NCBI GenBank assembly: GCA_040220415.1
Contig: JAVJUV010000046.1
Location: 46,076-110,075 of the forward strand
Reading direction: 5' to 3'
DNA length: 64,000 bases
Origin: JAVJUV01 sp040220415
GTDB taxonomy: Bacteria > Pseudomonadota > Alphaproteobacteria > Rhodobacterales > Rhodobacteraceae
The notes beneath the pieces are model-generated. The model was given only the letters and a program-made list of their open reading frames with translations. It was not told the origin of the DNA and did no database searches. The position numbers and the translations under genes were made by a program. Every line of letters begins with the position of its first letter. Positions within the stretch are counted from its first letter, which is position 1. Positions 9,058 through 16,681 of the stretch are shown piece after piece.

Positions 9058-10134
9058 CTAGGCTTCTCGGAAGCGCGCCCTTGCCTGCGAAAACGACAGC
9101 AATCGTTTGCTCTCTTCGTCCCACAGATGCAGCCGGGCGCTGCGCAGGCTTTCGCGGATGGTCATCCGGTTGCCCTGGGCAAGGTCGGCGTGATCGCGCA
9201 GCACTTCGGGCAGCCTGTAGAACGGGATGCGGCTGTGCAGGTGATGTACGTGGTGGATGCCGATGTTGGCGCTAAGCCATTGCAGCACCGACGGCAGCAC
9301 ATAATGCGAACTGCCATGCAGGGCCGCGTCATGCAATTGCCAGTCTTCGTCGTCCTCCCAGTGCGTGGATTCGAACTGGTGCTGGACATAGAACAGCCAG
9401 ACGCCCGCCGTTGCCGCAAGAAGCGTCGATGGCAGGAAGATCAGCAGGATGGGCATCAGCCCGCCGAAATACAGGATAAGCGACAACGCCAGCAGGATCG
9501 CGGCGTTGGTGCACATCGCGCTGACCCAGTACCTCGCCTTCGCCATCAGCCCCAGGGGCAGCCGGTTCTGGATGAAGAACAGATACCCCGGCCCCAGGCC
9601 GAACAGGATGACCGGGTGCCGGTACAGCCTGTATTTCAGACGCCTCAGCGGCGACAGCGCGCGATACTCCGCCACCGTCAGGGTGTGGATATCGCCCATG
9701 CCGCGCCGCCCAAGGTTGCCGGACGAGCCGTGGTGAACCGAGTGCGATCGCTGCCACACGTCGTAGGGCGTCAGCGTCAGCACGCCGATCACCCTGCCCA
9801 GCCAGTCGCTTACCGTGCGGTTCCGGAAGAAGGCCCCGTGGCCGCAGTCGTGCTGGATGGCGAACAGGCGCAAAAGGAAGGCCGCGTTGAACAGCGACAG
9901 CATCAGGGTCAGCCAATAGCTGAACGAAAGCGACCACCACGCCAGGGCCCACAATAGCAGGAAAGGCCCGACGGTAACCGCCAGCTCGAACGAACTGCGC
10001 AGCGAACTGGGTTCGCGGTAGGCCGAGAGAACCTTGACCCATTCCCTTGCCGCCCGTGTCTCGGATTCCGGCCGTGATGCGTCGGATTGATCGAACATGT
10101 GCCTGCTTTTCTTGTTCTTGTCGGTGGACTTCAT
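9058..10134 (-). CDS. Membrane fatty acid desaturase
   Basis: A di-iron integral membrane enzyme that puts a double bond into acyl chains. The three His boxes are complete: HDCGHG (95-100), HSVHH (131-135) and HHVHH near residue 295. They are separated by hydrophobic segments (FLLLWALAWWSLSF, ILLALSLILYFGG, LLIFLPSTLLAATAGVWLF). The protein belongs to the acyl-lipid (DesA-like) desaturase group. Which carbon is modified, and the electron donor, cannot be read. ATG 10134 is the longest start; ATG 10098 is an alternative with GCAGG just upstream. An unusual repeat-bearing region lies upstream and may hold regulatory sites. It converges with pyc. Confidence 0.88.
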   Translation of the reverse strand: MKSTDKNKKSRHMFDQSDASRPESETRAAREWVKVLSAYREPSSLRSSFELAVTVGPFLLLWALAWWSLSFSYWLTLMLSLFNAAFLLRLFAIQHDCGHGAFFRNRTVSDWLGRVIGVLTLTPYDVWQRSHSVHHGSSGNLGRRGMGDIHTLTVAEYRALSPLRRLKYRLYRHPVILFGLGPGYLFFIQNRLPLGLMAKARYWVSAMCTNAAILLALSLILYFGGLMPILLIFLPSTLLAATAGVWLFYVQHQFESTHWEDDEDWQLHDAALHGSSHYVLPSVLQWLSANIGIHHVHHLHSRIPFYRLPEVLRDHADLAQGNRMTIRESLRSARLHLWDEESKRLLSFSQARARFREA

Positions 10135-10331
10135 ATAGCAAGTGCGCCGCCGCGCAAATGCAACTTGGCGTTATATTCTCAAAATCGGGTTTATCGCCGG
10201 GTTCGCAAAAAGGTATCGGGTTCGCCCGAGAATCCGTTTCGGGTCAGCCGTTCGCCACGATAACCACCTGTTTACAAAGGTTTACGGCAACACCACATCC
10301 TGTGCACCGCCATTCGCCGCGCACAAGGCGC

Positions 10332-10375
10332 ACCGACGTGATACCGACGCAATACCGACGTGATACCGACGTTCG
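10332..10375. repeat. Four tandem 11-bp direct repeats
   Basis: ACCGACGTGAT, ACCGACGCAAT, ACCGACGTGAT and ACCGACGTTCG follow each other without a gap at 10332, 10343, 10354 and 10365. The first and third are identical. An 11-bp period places each unit on the same face of the helix, as expected of cooperative protein binding sites. The array lies about 200 bases upstream of the desaturase start and about 250 bases upstream of the DUF2314 gene. No known factor is assigned. Confidence 0.7.
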
Positions 10376-10449
10376 GTTTTTCCCGGATTCCCAGAAAATC
10401 AAGGGCGTTAACCTTTTGCCCGGTGCGCGGGACGCTCCCCCTGCGCCCG

Positions 10450-10468
10450 TACCGGTCACTGACCGGTA
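10450..10468. promoter_or_regulatory. Perfect 9-bp palindrome, operator-like
   Basis: TACCGGTCA and TGACCGGTA flank a single base. The site lies about 150 bases before the DUF2314 gene, between GTTAAC-containing stretches. The shape suits a dimeric repressor or activator. The remaining 10135-10621 intergenic DNA (about 490 bases) holds this palindrome, the 11-bp repeat array, and nothing else that I recognise. Confidence 0.45.
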
Positions 10469-10621
10469 AACAGAAGGGTCCGCCCCGGCCCCGTTAACCT
10501 GCCGGAAACCAGAATCTCCTAGGTCTTCCCAAAGGCCACGCGGCGGGATCTTGCCCCATTCCTGCGGTTTTTCCGCCCCATTCGTCGCCCAGCCTGCGCG
10601 AAACGGAACCGGAGGGCGGTC

Positions 10622-11143
10622 ATGCATGTCAGGACGAAGGGACGGCTCGCGGGCGTGGCCTTTCTCGTCGCGAACGCGGTCATGGCCAACGCCGGTCCCG
10701 CCCTCGTCACAGCCGATCCCGTCATCGGCCACGCGGCCCGCGACACCCACATGAACACCGCCCAAAGGGACGCCCGCAACAGCCTGGGCGCCTTCCTCGC
10801 CGCCGCCCTCGACGACACCGGCACGTCCCTTCCGGACACGGGTTTGAAGGTTGCCTTCCAGACACCCGCGGGCCTGACCGAAGTGATCTGGATCGCGCGC
10901 TTCAAGCAGGACGGCAACGGCTTCACCGGCCACCTGGCGAACCGACCCATGCACATGGACGGCGCGGTCGGCGATCCCGTCAGCTTCGACGGCGGGGCGA
11001 TCCGCGACTGGTTCCTGATCGGCGACGACGGGCGCATGTACGGCTCGTTCACGACCCGCGCGATGCTGCCCGAGACGTCTCCGGAAGCCGTCCGCAGCAT
11101 CCAGGCCCTGCTCGCGCCCGCGCCGCTGCCCGCCGGCTGGTAG
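10622..11143 (+). CDS. DUF2314 domain protein with signal peptide
   Basis: A 173-residue protein. A basic start followed by a hydrophobic stretch (GVAFLVANAVMANAGPA) suggests export. The rest matches the DUF2314 pattern: a helix with MNTAQRDARNSLGAFLAAA, then KVAFQTPAGLTEVIWIARFKQDGNGFTGHL, then GDPVSF, IRDWFLIGDDGRMYGSFTTR. The domain occurs in YegJ-like proteins and its function is not known. GGAGGG lies six bases before ATG 10622. It is followed by tRNA-Gly after 86 bases and has no obvious partner. Confidence 0.72.
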   Translation: MHVRTKGRLAGVAFLVANAVMANAGPALVTADPVIGHAARDTHMNTAQRDARNSLGAFLAAALDDTGTSLPDTGLKVAFQTPAGLTEVIWIARFKQDGNGFTGHLANRPMHMDGAVGDPVSFDGGAIRDWFLIGDDGRMYGSFTTRAMLPETSPEAVRSIQALLAPAPLPAGW

Positions 11144-11229
11144 GCGTCGACGGCAATTTTCACCGCCGCGCCCACTTTTCCTCTTGCAGCCACCGCGCTT
11201 AGCTTTTATCTCCCCTTCACCCATCGGAC

Positions 11230-11304
11230 GCGGGCGTAGCTCAGGGGTAGAGCATTACCTTGCCAAGGTAAGGGTCGTGAGTTCGAATCTCATCGCCCGC
11301 TCCA
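11230..11304 (+). tRNA. tRNA-Gly (anticodon GCC)
   Basis: The acceptor stem GCGGGCG (11230-11236) pairs with CGCCCGC (11294-11300). The D arm holds AGCTCAGGGGTAGAGC, the anticodon stem TTACC/GGTAA encloses CTTGCCA with anticodon GCC, and the T arm contains GTTCGAATC. Discriminator T and an encoded CCA (11302-11304) follow, then ATTTTT. It reads glycine codons GGC/GGT. It marks the left side of the accessory block that follows. Confidence 0.97.
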
Positions 11305-11358
11305 ATTTTTCAGATTTTCCAATGTCTTGGGCATGCAGCGATAGCACTTGAATCGCTG

Positions 11359-11382
11359 CGGCCTGCGGCTTGCCGCAGGCCG
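11359..11382. terminator. Strong GC hairpin after tRNA-Gly
   Basis: CGGCCTGCGG and CCGCAGGCCG form ten perfect pairs around a CTTG loop, 55 bases after the tRNA and about 80 bases beyond the stop of the minus-strand membrane gene. There is no T run on either strand, so it may be a transcript-end stem-loop rather than an intrinsic terminator. Confidence 0.4.
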
Positions 11383-11463
11383 GGCGATACCAAAAAATCG
11401 GCAACAGAATCGCCTTGCCCCGTGCATGCGCCGCTTGCGCAGGGATCGAGGCGCGCGCAGCCT

Positions 11464-11775
11464 TCACCGCGGCATGCGCCGGTTCTGCGGACGGCGCACG
11501 GTCCAGACGGCCGCGGCGAACCCGGGCAGAAGTGCCAGAAGCAGAATTACGGTGGCCGCAATCGGCCCCGCCATCGCGTCGGCCGGCAGAAATGCCGCGC
11601 CCGCCCAGATCAGCGCCATGAATACGGCGCCCGCGACCAGCGCAAAGGAAGCCGTGAACAGAAGATAGGCGGCAAAGGGTTTCAGCTTTCTGTGCCGGAA
11701 CGCTTGCGCGAGAGGCCAGAAACTCGCCAGCACCACTATCGCGATGGTCCATCCGAGAACCTGAAATCCGGTCAT
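11464..11775 (-). CDS. Small membrane protein, function unknown
   Basis: A 103-residue protein with three clear hydrophobic segments (VLGWTIAIVVLASFWPLAQAF, FAAYLLFTASFALVAGAVFMALIWAG, GPIAATVILLLALLPGFAAAVW) and a basic C-terminus (RRPQNRRMPR). ATG 11775 is preceded on the minus strand by AAAGGAGTGCC. I do not recognise a family. It is the first gene of the accessory block after tRNA-Gly and points toward the tRNA. Confidence 0.6.
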   Translation of the reverse strand: MTGFQVLGWTIAIVVLASFWPLAQAFRHRKLKPFAAYLLFTASFALVAGAVFMALIWAGAAFLPADAMAGPIAATVILLLALLPGFAAAVWTVRRPQNRRMPR

Positions 11776-11842
11776 GACATGGCACTCCTTTCGTTGCGGT
11801 CGCCGTCCGCGATCCGGCCTCGCCGCTCCGGCACGGGCCGGA

Positions 11843-12610
11843 TCACGGCATCAGCAGCGCTTTCGCAGGCATCCATATCCCCATCAGCACCATCATCAGG
11901 CTTTCGGTCAGCGACACAAAGCCCAGCGGCACCGACGATCCGCCGCCGACGCAGGCGCATTTCAACTCGCGCCCGTCGACATAGACGGCCTTCACGATGC
12001 TGATCGCGCCGACGCTTCCGATGAAAAGTGCGATTGGCGCCGATACCCAGACCAGCGCGCCCGCCGTCATTAGGATGCCCGCCGCGGCCTCGCCGAACGG
12101 GTAAAGGCTGCCGTAGCGCACCCATCTGCGGGCCAGAAGATCGTAGTTCAGGAACATCAGCGAGAAGCTCTCGACGTCCTGCAATTTCTGCAGTGCCAGG
12201 AACGTCATCGACAGCGACACGAACCACTCTGCCGCCCGCAGGGTCAACAGAGATTGGTACTGGTGCCAGGACAGACCCAGCGCCAGAAGAGCGGCGACCG
12301 AGAAGATCGCGATCACGGGGGTGTAACTGGTGTCGCTGCGCTCGTCTTCCGGGGGGTCGATCCCGAAATGGACGCGCAGATCGTCATAGCCCCCGATCCG
12401 CTCGCCCTCGATAAAGGTTTGCGGCGTGGTCTCGACATCCAGCCGGTCCATCAGTTCCTCGGTCTCTTCGCGGCTGCGCAGCGGATGGTCGATCACCTCG
12501 TAGCCTTGCCGCTCCAGCAGGGCCTTCGACTTCAGGCCATAGGGGCAAAGGTGATCGGGCATGACCATCCGGTAAAGATCGGCAGCCTTCGACGGCGTAT
12601 CCTTCGGCAT
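11843..12610 (-). CDS. Glutaredoxin-like / MauE-DoxX membrane fusion protein
   Basis: A 255-residue protein in two parts. Residues 1-80 form a glutaredoxin-like domain with HLCPYGLKSKALLERQGYEV and TTPQTFIEGERIGG; its motif is CPYG, so only one Cys of the usual CPYC pair is present. The rest is a four-helix MauE/DoxX-type membrane domain ending in a conserved-looking ELKCACVGGGSSVPLGFVSLTE segment with a C-x-C pair. Such fusions are thought to pass reducing equivalents across the membrane. The frame is open further upstream, but ATG 12610 has GGAGG six bases before it. A perfect EcfG-type promoter lies just upstream, giving a very short leader. Confidence 0.8.
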   Translation of the reverse strand: MPKDTPSKAADLYRMVMPDHLCPYGLKSKALLERQGYEVIDHPLRSREETEELMDRLDVETTPQTFIEGERIGGYDDLRVHFGIDPPEDERSDTSYTPVIAIFSVAALLALGLSWHQYQSLLTLRAAEWFVSLSMTFLALQKLQDVESFSLMFLNYDLLARRWVRYGSLYPFGEAAAGILMTAGALVWVSAPIALFIGSVGAISIVKAVYVDGRELKCACVGGGSSVPLGFVSLTESLMMVLMGIWMPAKALLMP

Positions 12611-12630
12611 CGCTTTCCTCCACTGACAAG

Positions 12631-12655
12631 AACGACCCTGCCTGCCGATGGTTCC
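12631..12655 (-). promoter_or_regulatory. EcfG-type promoter before the glutaredoxin-MauE gene
   Basis: On the minus strand GGAAC (12655-12651), 16 bases, CGTT (12634-12631). The pattern matches the alphaproteobacterial general-stress sigma factor consensus exactly. The -10 end is 20 bases from ATG 12610, leaving a leader of about 14 bases that still contains the ribosome binding site. Confidence 0.68.
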
Positions 12656-12677
12656 CCGGCTGCCGCCAAGGGGCGCG

Positions 12678-13391
12678 TCATCCGCCCCCTTCGTCGCCGC
12701 AGGGAATGGTTGAAGACAAACGGCGCCTGTCCGTTTGCGCGTCGGCCAGGTTGACCAGGACCTCGCCGTAGGAACGGTTCGGCAGCACCCCGAGGTGCAA
12801 TTCTTCGATCGCGGCCGCAATCGAGGGAATGTCCGGGGCCTCGAGCGCGACGGTAAGGCGCGCCCATCCGCCCGCGACGACCCGGCAGACCTCGGCACGG
12901 CACAGGCCGGACCGGAACAGAAGCCGCGACTTGCGCACCGTCTGCGGGACGACCTTCGGGACGACCGGCCGGCCGCGCGCATCCAGCGCGGCAAGAAGAT
13001 GGGCGGGCGACAGGCTTGCATCGGCCGGCAGCGCCTCGGGCAGAGCCAGGGCGTCGGTCAACGCGTCGCTTTCCGCCGTCGCTAGCGGAAACTTGGCCGA
13101 GATCGGCATGGTCCAGTACTCGACCGAACCGACACAGTCGCCCCGGCGCTTGATTTCCAGCCGGTCGCCGTCGCGCAGCTTCACGAGGGCGCGGTGACTG
13201 GATGCGTGCACCAGATAGATGTCGGCCCGCCGCTCGGCATCGACCAGCGGCCACGACCGATGCAGGATCGACACGGCCGGGTGCGTCAGCCGGGGCCAGA
13301 TGCGGTATTCGAAACGGCCGTTGTCGGGCCGGGTGAAACGGCGATGTCCGGTAGTTACGAATCCTTTTCCAATCAACGAACAGCCCCCCAT
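12678..13391 (-). CDS. Uncharacterised protein, possibly CYTH-like
   Basis: A 237-residue protein if started at ATG 13391; the frame is open upstream to 13583, but that part looks non-coding. The segment RFEYRIWPRL...RADIYLVHASSHRALVKLRDGDRLEIKRR...VEYWTMPISAKFPL recalls the N-terminal strand pattern of CYTH-type phosphate-binding barrels (alternating basic residues, ExK/KxR pairs). The match is weak and I would not assign an activity. The C-terminal half resembles a second strand-rich unit (ARLTVALEAPD). It lies 67 bases upstream of the glutaredoxin-MauE gene in the same direction, but the EcfG-type site between them suggests separate control. Confidence 0.5.
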   Translation of the reverse strand: MGGCSLIGKGFVTTGHRRFTRPDNGRFEYRIWPRLTHPAVSILHRSWPLVDAERRADIYLVHASSHRALVKLRDGDRLEIKRRGDCVGSVEYWTMPISAKFPLATAESDALTDALALPEALPADASLSPAHLLAALDARGRPVVPKVVPQTVRKSRLLFRSGLCRAEVCRVVAGGWARLTVALEAPDIPSIAAAIEELHLGVLPNRSYGEVLVNLADAQTDRRRLSSTIPCGDEGGG

Positions 13392-13631
13392 GTTGGAGTG
13401 GGCGATCAAGCAATGCCGACACGGCCTGCATCGGCCGGGTGGCGTTCCTTCAAGGTCGACACCCGCCTTGGGGTATCCTTTCGAAGGTGCTCGAGTCCCA
13501 GTGACGTCATGCCCCATCAGTGACCGGCAAAACGATCTCGGTCGATAACACGGGTTAATGCCCGCGCCGCGCGATTGGTTCACATTCGCCGCATCTCGAA
13601 CAGCGTGATCGCACGGGAAAGGAGGCCCCCT

Positions 13632-13886
13632 ATGGATCGCCTTAGCGTTTTTCTTACCTTCATGACCGGATCCGTTCTTGTCGGCGGTCTCGTGACGCTG
13701 GTTCTGTCCCTAGGCTATTACACCTGGCTTCCGATCGCTGCCGCCGTGGCCGTTGGGCTGTTGCTGACGTGGCCCGCGGCCTACGCGATCTCGCGATGGA
13801 TCAAGCACCAGGATCCCAACTGGAGACCGCGCGGCGGCGCTCGCAAGCGCCCGAATGACAGCCGGTCGGACTTTCCGGAGACCTGA
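13632..13886 (+). CDS. Small two-helix membrane protein
   Basis: An 84-residue protein. AAAGGAGG lies seven bases before ATG 13632 and fixes the start. Two hydrophobic segments (FLTFMTGSVLVGGLVTLVLSLGYY and LPIAAAVAVGLLLTWPAAYAI) are followed by a basic, polar tail (RPRGGARKRPNDSRSD). No family is recognised. The CBS gene starts 47 bases downstream, so the two probably share a transcript. Confidence 0.7.
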   Translation: MDRLSVFLTFMTGSVLVGGLVTLVLSLGYYTWLPIAAAVAVGLLLTWPAAYAISRWIKHQDPNWRPRGGARKRPNDSRSDFPET

Positions 13887-13933
13887 GATCAGTGCGGCGG
13901 CAACTACTCTCCAGCAGGAACAGGCCGAGTGAG

Positions 13934-14350
13934 ATGCAGGTCAGAGAAGTCATGTCCCAACCGGTGGTCTCGGTCGAGTTGCGGACCACGGTCCGCAAGG
14001 CCGCAGCCCTTCTTCGGCGTCATGACATCGGCGCGCTTCCGGTCCTGAAGGACGACCGCCCCGTCGGGATCGTCACCGACCGGGACATCGTCATCGGCCT
14101 TCTGCCCGAGCCGGACGACGCCGGAGAGCAGCCGGTCAGCGCCGCAATGTCGACCAACCCCGTGTCGTTCTTCGACGACCGGACCGTCGCCGAGGCGGCT
14201 GCCCTGATGGGGGACCAGCAGATCGGACGCCTTCTGATCGTCGACCGGTCGAACCGTCTTGTCGGGATGCTGTCGATCAGCGACATCGCCGTAAACGTCT
14301 CGGAAGAGCTGGCCGGGCAGGCGCTGGGGGAGATCTGCGAGGAGCGCTGA
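13934..14350 (+). CDS. Two-CBS-domain protein
   Basis: A 138-residue protein made of a tandem CBS pair. CBS1 spans about residues 3-60 (MQVREVMSQPVVSVELRTTV...ALPVLKDDRPVGIVTDRDI) and CBS2 about 70-130 (AMSTNPVSFFDDRTVAEAAALM...LLIVDRSNRLVGMLSISDI). Standalone pairs bind adenine nucleotides and act as energy-state sensors or regulators of partner proteins. ATG 13934 is chosen because the CBS fold starts there; a GTG at 13892 is also in frame. Partner unknown; neighbours are a small membrane protein and a Crp/Fnr regulator. Confidence 0.85.
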   Translation: MQVREVMSQPVVSVELRTTVRKAAALLRRHDIGALPVLKDDRPVGIVTDRDIVIGLLPEPDDAGEQPVSAAMSTNPVSFFDDRTVAEAAALMGDQQIGRLLIVDRSNRLVGMLSISDIAVNVSEELAGQALGEICEER

Positions 14351-14372
14351 CCGCGCACGGGCCACCGATCCG

Positions 14373-15116
14373 TCACACTGACCCGATGATCTCGGCCCGC
14401 AGGTCGTCGAGGTCGATCTCGGCGATCTCGGCAAGCCTGTCCACGTCGTGGATGACGATGTCCATATGGTTGCCCGTGCCCATGATCTTCTGCCGCCTCA
14501 GTCGCCGAAGCGTCCTGCTGACATGAACCGAGGACAGCCCGACGAAATCGCCCAGCACCTGCTGCGTCAGGGGCAGGTGGAAATCGTTTCCGTTGACAAG
14601 GCCCAACTCGGTCGAGCGCAGGCACAATTCGCAGATCGCATAGGCGATCCTCGCCTCTGCGTGGCTCTTGCCGACGCGCAGCAGCCGTTCGGCCACGCGC
14701 GAATACCCTGCTGCAAGCAGGCGGTTGACGGTGTTCTGCAACTCGGGATGCTGCTGCAGGAACCCCGCCCAGACGTCGCGAGCGATGACGGAAACGGTCG
14801 TATTGGTCAGCGCCACCAGGTCTGTCGAAGAATGCTTCGCGGTGGCCGAGCCCGTATCGAAAACCTCGCCCGGCATCACGAAATCGACGATCTGCCGCTG
14901 GCCCTCCTGGGTGGATTTCGAACTGACCAGCCATCCGTCCAGCACGACATACACCGCGTTGGTGGAATCGCTGGCCAGCTCCAGCGATTTGTTCGCAGGG
15001 ATCTCCTGCAAGGTCGCGGCAAGAAGGCCCGTCAGGGCGTCCGTGGCATTCGTCCGCGCGCGAACCCAGGACGGCATCCCTTGAAGACCGGCTTCAGCTG
15101 CAATCGGCTCGCTCAT
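14373..15116 (-). CDS. Crp/Fnr family transcription regulator
   Basis: A 247-residue regulator. The N-terminal cyclic-nucleotide-binding-type beta roll covers about residues 30-140 (DSTNAVYVVLDGWLVSSKST, RQIVDFVMPGEVFD). The C-terminal winged helix has LTQQVLGDFVGLSSVHVSRTLRRLRR. I see no Cys cluster for a 4Fe-4S centre of the Fnr type, so it is not a classical oxygen sensor. ATG 15116 is preceded by GGGGGAG five bases upstream, favouring it over ATG 15128. An EcfG-type promoter lies about 70 bases upstream and a palindrome TTTCAT-N5-ATGAAA lies further up, so it may be stress-induced and could autoregulate. Confidence 0.88.
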   Translation of the reverse strand: MSEPIAAEAGLQGMPSWVRARTNATDALTGLLAATLQEIPANKSLELASDSTNAVYVVLDGWLVSSKSTQEGQRQIVDFVMPGEVFDTGSATAKHSSTDLVALTNTTVSVIARDVWAGFLQQHPELQNTVNRLLAAGYSRVAERLLRVGKSHAEARIAYAICELCLRSTELGLVNGNDFHLPLTQQVLGDFVGLSSVHVSRTLRRLRRQKIMGTGNHMDIVIHDVDRLAEIAEIDLDDLRAEIIGSV

Positions 15117-15186
15117 GTTCTCCCCCATTCAAAAGGCGGCGCAATGCGCACATCCGATTGTCGTCTCTGCGAACAGGTAAAGGTCA

Positions 15187-15211
15187 AACGCGCCCTTCGC
15201 CTTCGGGTTCC
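15187..15211 (-). promoter_or_regulatory. EcfG-type promoter before the Crp/Fnr gene
   Basis: On the minus strand GGAAC (15211-15207), 16 bases, CGTT (15190-15187): an exact match to the EcfG consensus, 71 bases from ATG 15116. It would place this regulator under the general-stress sigma factor. Confidence 0.68.
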
Positions 15212-15306
15212 CTGAATGGTCGCTTGCCGGTGCCGTACGACCGGCCACGTGGTCCGCCGGTAACGGTGAGGCGACCGCCGAAGGCTCGGAGACCGCAGCA
15301 TAACCC

Positions 15307-15323
15307 TTTCATTATACATGAAA
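15307..15323. promoter_or_regulatory. Palindrome TTTCAT-N5-ATGAAA
   Basis: A perfect 6-bp inverted repeat with a 5-bp A/T-rich centre, in the divergent region between the Crp/Fnr gene and the small gene at 15522. The rest of 15117-15521 shows the EcfG-type promoter and no other gene-like feature. Its spacing and position suit a dimeric regulator; whether the neighbouring Crp/Fnr protein binds it is open. Confidence 0.45.
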
Positions 15324-15521
15324 TGCCGGTTGCGGTCACGCTCGCCCCCGTTGACCGCGATGCGGCGCCAAATCGCCTTCGGTTGGTCGATGCGCAGCTG
15401 TCGCAGCATATCGGCCTGCCGGACGTTGATGAATAATGGCCGCGAGTCGCTCTGTGAAGCGCGGGCCACAACAGTCGGGCCGGGGTCATATGGAATGAAC
15501 GACGAGACAGGAAAGCACAGG

Positions 15522-15833
15522 ATGAAGAATGCGCCTGACCTGCATTTCGCAGATCCGCTCGAGGTGGTGGAAAGCGACGATCTCGACTACGAGCTTCGTC
15601 TCGACATTCTGCAGGCATGGCTGTCGCGTGTTGCAGGCGGACAGGCCGTCCGCGGCACCCGCGAAGAGCTTGAAGGCGCCATCCTCGCGCTTCAGGCGCG
15701 ATCGAAGCTGAAGGTCGACACGCCGAAGGAACAGCCGCAGACAACCACATACGGCGGGGTCGAACGCTCGGATCTGCGCTCATACAGCCTGATGCGCCTG
15801 CTGAGGCCGTTCGTCGACTTTCTGCGACGCTGA
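15522..15833 (+). CDS. Small conserved-type protein of unknown function
   Basis: A 103-residue protein. The segment DLHFADPLEVVESDDLDYELRLDILQAWL resembles a short helical motif (FxDPxxVVxSxxLxxxxKIxILxxW) that I have seen in small uncharacterised roseobacter proteins. The C-terminus is basic (RLLRPFVDFLRR). ATG 15522 has AGGAAA seven bases upstream; ATG 15495 is also in frame. No enzyme motif is visible. It is followed by a terminator-like hairpin that overlaps an EcfG-type promoter. Confidence 0.6.
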   Translation: MKNAPDLHFADPLEVVESDDLDYELRLDILQAWLSRVAGGQAVRGTREELEGAILALQARSKLKVDTPKEQPQTTTYGGVERSDLRSYSLMRLLRPFVDFLRR

Positions 15834-15848
15834 AGCGCGGACCGCTTG

Positions 15849-15870
15849 CCGGGAGAGAGGGAACTCCCGG
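15849..15870 (+). terminator. Hairpin after the 103-residue protein gene
   Basis: CCGGGAG and CTCCCGG form seven perfect pairs around an eight-base loop, 15 bases after the stop codon. It has no T run. The -35 element of the next promoter lies inside the loop and right arm. Confidence 0.4.
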
Positions 15871-15884
15871 CCGGCTTTGCCGTT
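15860..15884 (+). promoter_or_regulatory. EcfG-type promoter before the small TM protein gene
   Basis: GGAAC (15860-15864), 16 bases, CGTT (15881-15884): an exact consensus match, 142 bases before ATG 16026. It probably drives the small TM protein and perhaps the VOC gene and the 50-residue protein gene that follow. Confidence 0.66.
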
Positions 15885-16025
15885 GTCTTCCGGAAACATC
15901 GATCAGGCCACCCGAAACCACGCACCGGGCAAGCCACGGCCAGACCCGTTCGAATGGCCGCGGATCCATGTTGATGACCGCAAGGCACATTGCCCGGACC
16001 AGACAAACAGAAACGGAGACGACCA

Positions 16026-16196
16026 ATGACACCACCGGACACCAACATCGAGAAGCAGAAGCGAAGACACCGCCCCGTCCTGATCTGGCTGGCGGTGGCG
16101 ATCGCCCTCTTCGTCATCGGCTCGATGGTGTATCTGTCCAGCCCGCTTGGGCCGGATCCGGAAGACGACGCCACCCCCGAGGCCGCCAGCGAATAG
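16026..16196 (+). CDS. 56-residue single-pass membrane protein
   Basis: A small protein with a basic N-terminal half (EKQKRRHRP), one strong hydrophobic segment (VLIWLAVAIALFVIGSMVYL) and an acidic tail (DPEDDATPEAASE). The start is ATG 16026 with GGAG ten bases upstream. The charge layout suggests the N-terminus inside and the acidic tail outside. No family is recognised. It heads a run of three small genes behind an EcfG-type promoter. Confidence 0.62.
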   Translation: MTPPDTNIEKQKRRHRPVLIWLAVAIALFVIGSMVYLSSPLGPDPEDDATPEAASE

Positions 16197-16236
16197 CGGC
16201 GGGAAAAACACCCGGCCGACCCAAGAGACCGACCCG

Positions 16237-16647
16237 ATGCCCCATCCGAAAGCAATCCTCGAGACCGTCCTTTACGTCGACGATCTGGACGCGGCCGCGG
16301 CGTTCTACGAGAATGTCCTGCAGCTTGTCCCCATTCACAGCGACGACCGGATGCGGGTTTTCGGGGTCTCGAACGAGAATTTCCTGCTCCTTTTCCGGTC
16401 CGGCGAGACCGGATCGGCCATCGATCTGCCCGGCGGGACGATCCCGCCCCACGACGGCAGGGGCCGGATGCACGTCGCGTTTTCCGTTGGAAAGGACGAG
16501 GTGTCGTCATGGCGCGACCACTTGCGCGCCAGAGGCGTTGGCATCGAAAGCGAAGTGCAATGGCCGAACGGGCAGACAAGCCTGTATCTTCGCGACCCGG
16601 CGGGCAACCTCGCCGAGATTGCCACCTCGGGATTGTGGGACAGGTAG
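16237..16647 (+). CDS. VOC (glyoxalase/bleomycin resistance) family protein
   Basis: A 136-residue single VOC module: ILETVLYVDDLDAAAAFYENVL at the start, then FLLLFRSGE, HVAFSVGKDEVSSWRDHL and SLYLRDPAGNLAEIA at the end. The terminal DPxGNxxE block carries the usual metal-ligand Glu, and the His of MHVAF is the second expected ligand. Members include glyoxalase I, dioxygenases and antibiotic-binding proteins. The substrate here is not readable. It starts at ATG 16237, 40 bases after the small TM protein gene. Confidence 0.85.
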   Translation: MPHPKAILETVLYVDDLDAAAAFYENVLQLVPIHSDDRMRVFGVSNENFLLLFRSGETGSAIDLPGGTIPPHDGRGRMHVAFSVGKDEVSSWRDHLRARGVGIESEVQWPNGQTSLYLRDPAGNLAEIATSGLWDR

Positions 16648-16681
16648 CAAGGCATCGTTTCGAAAAGGCAGGAGGGCACGA

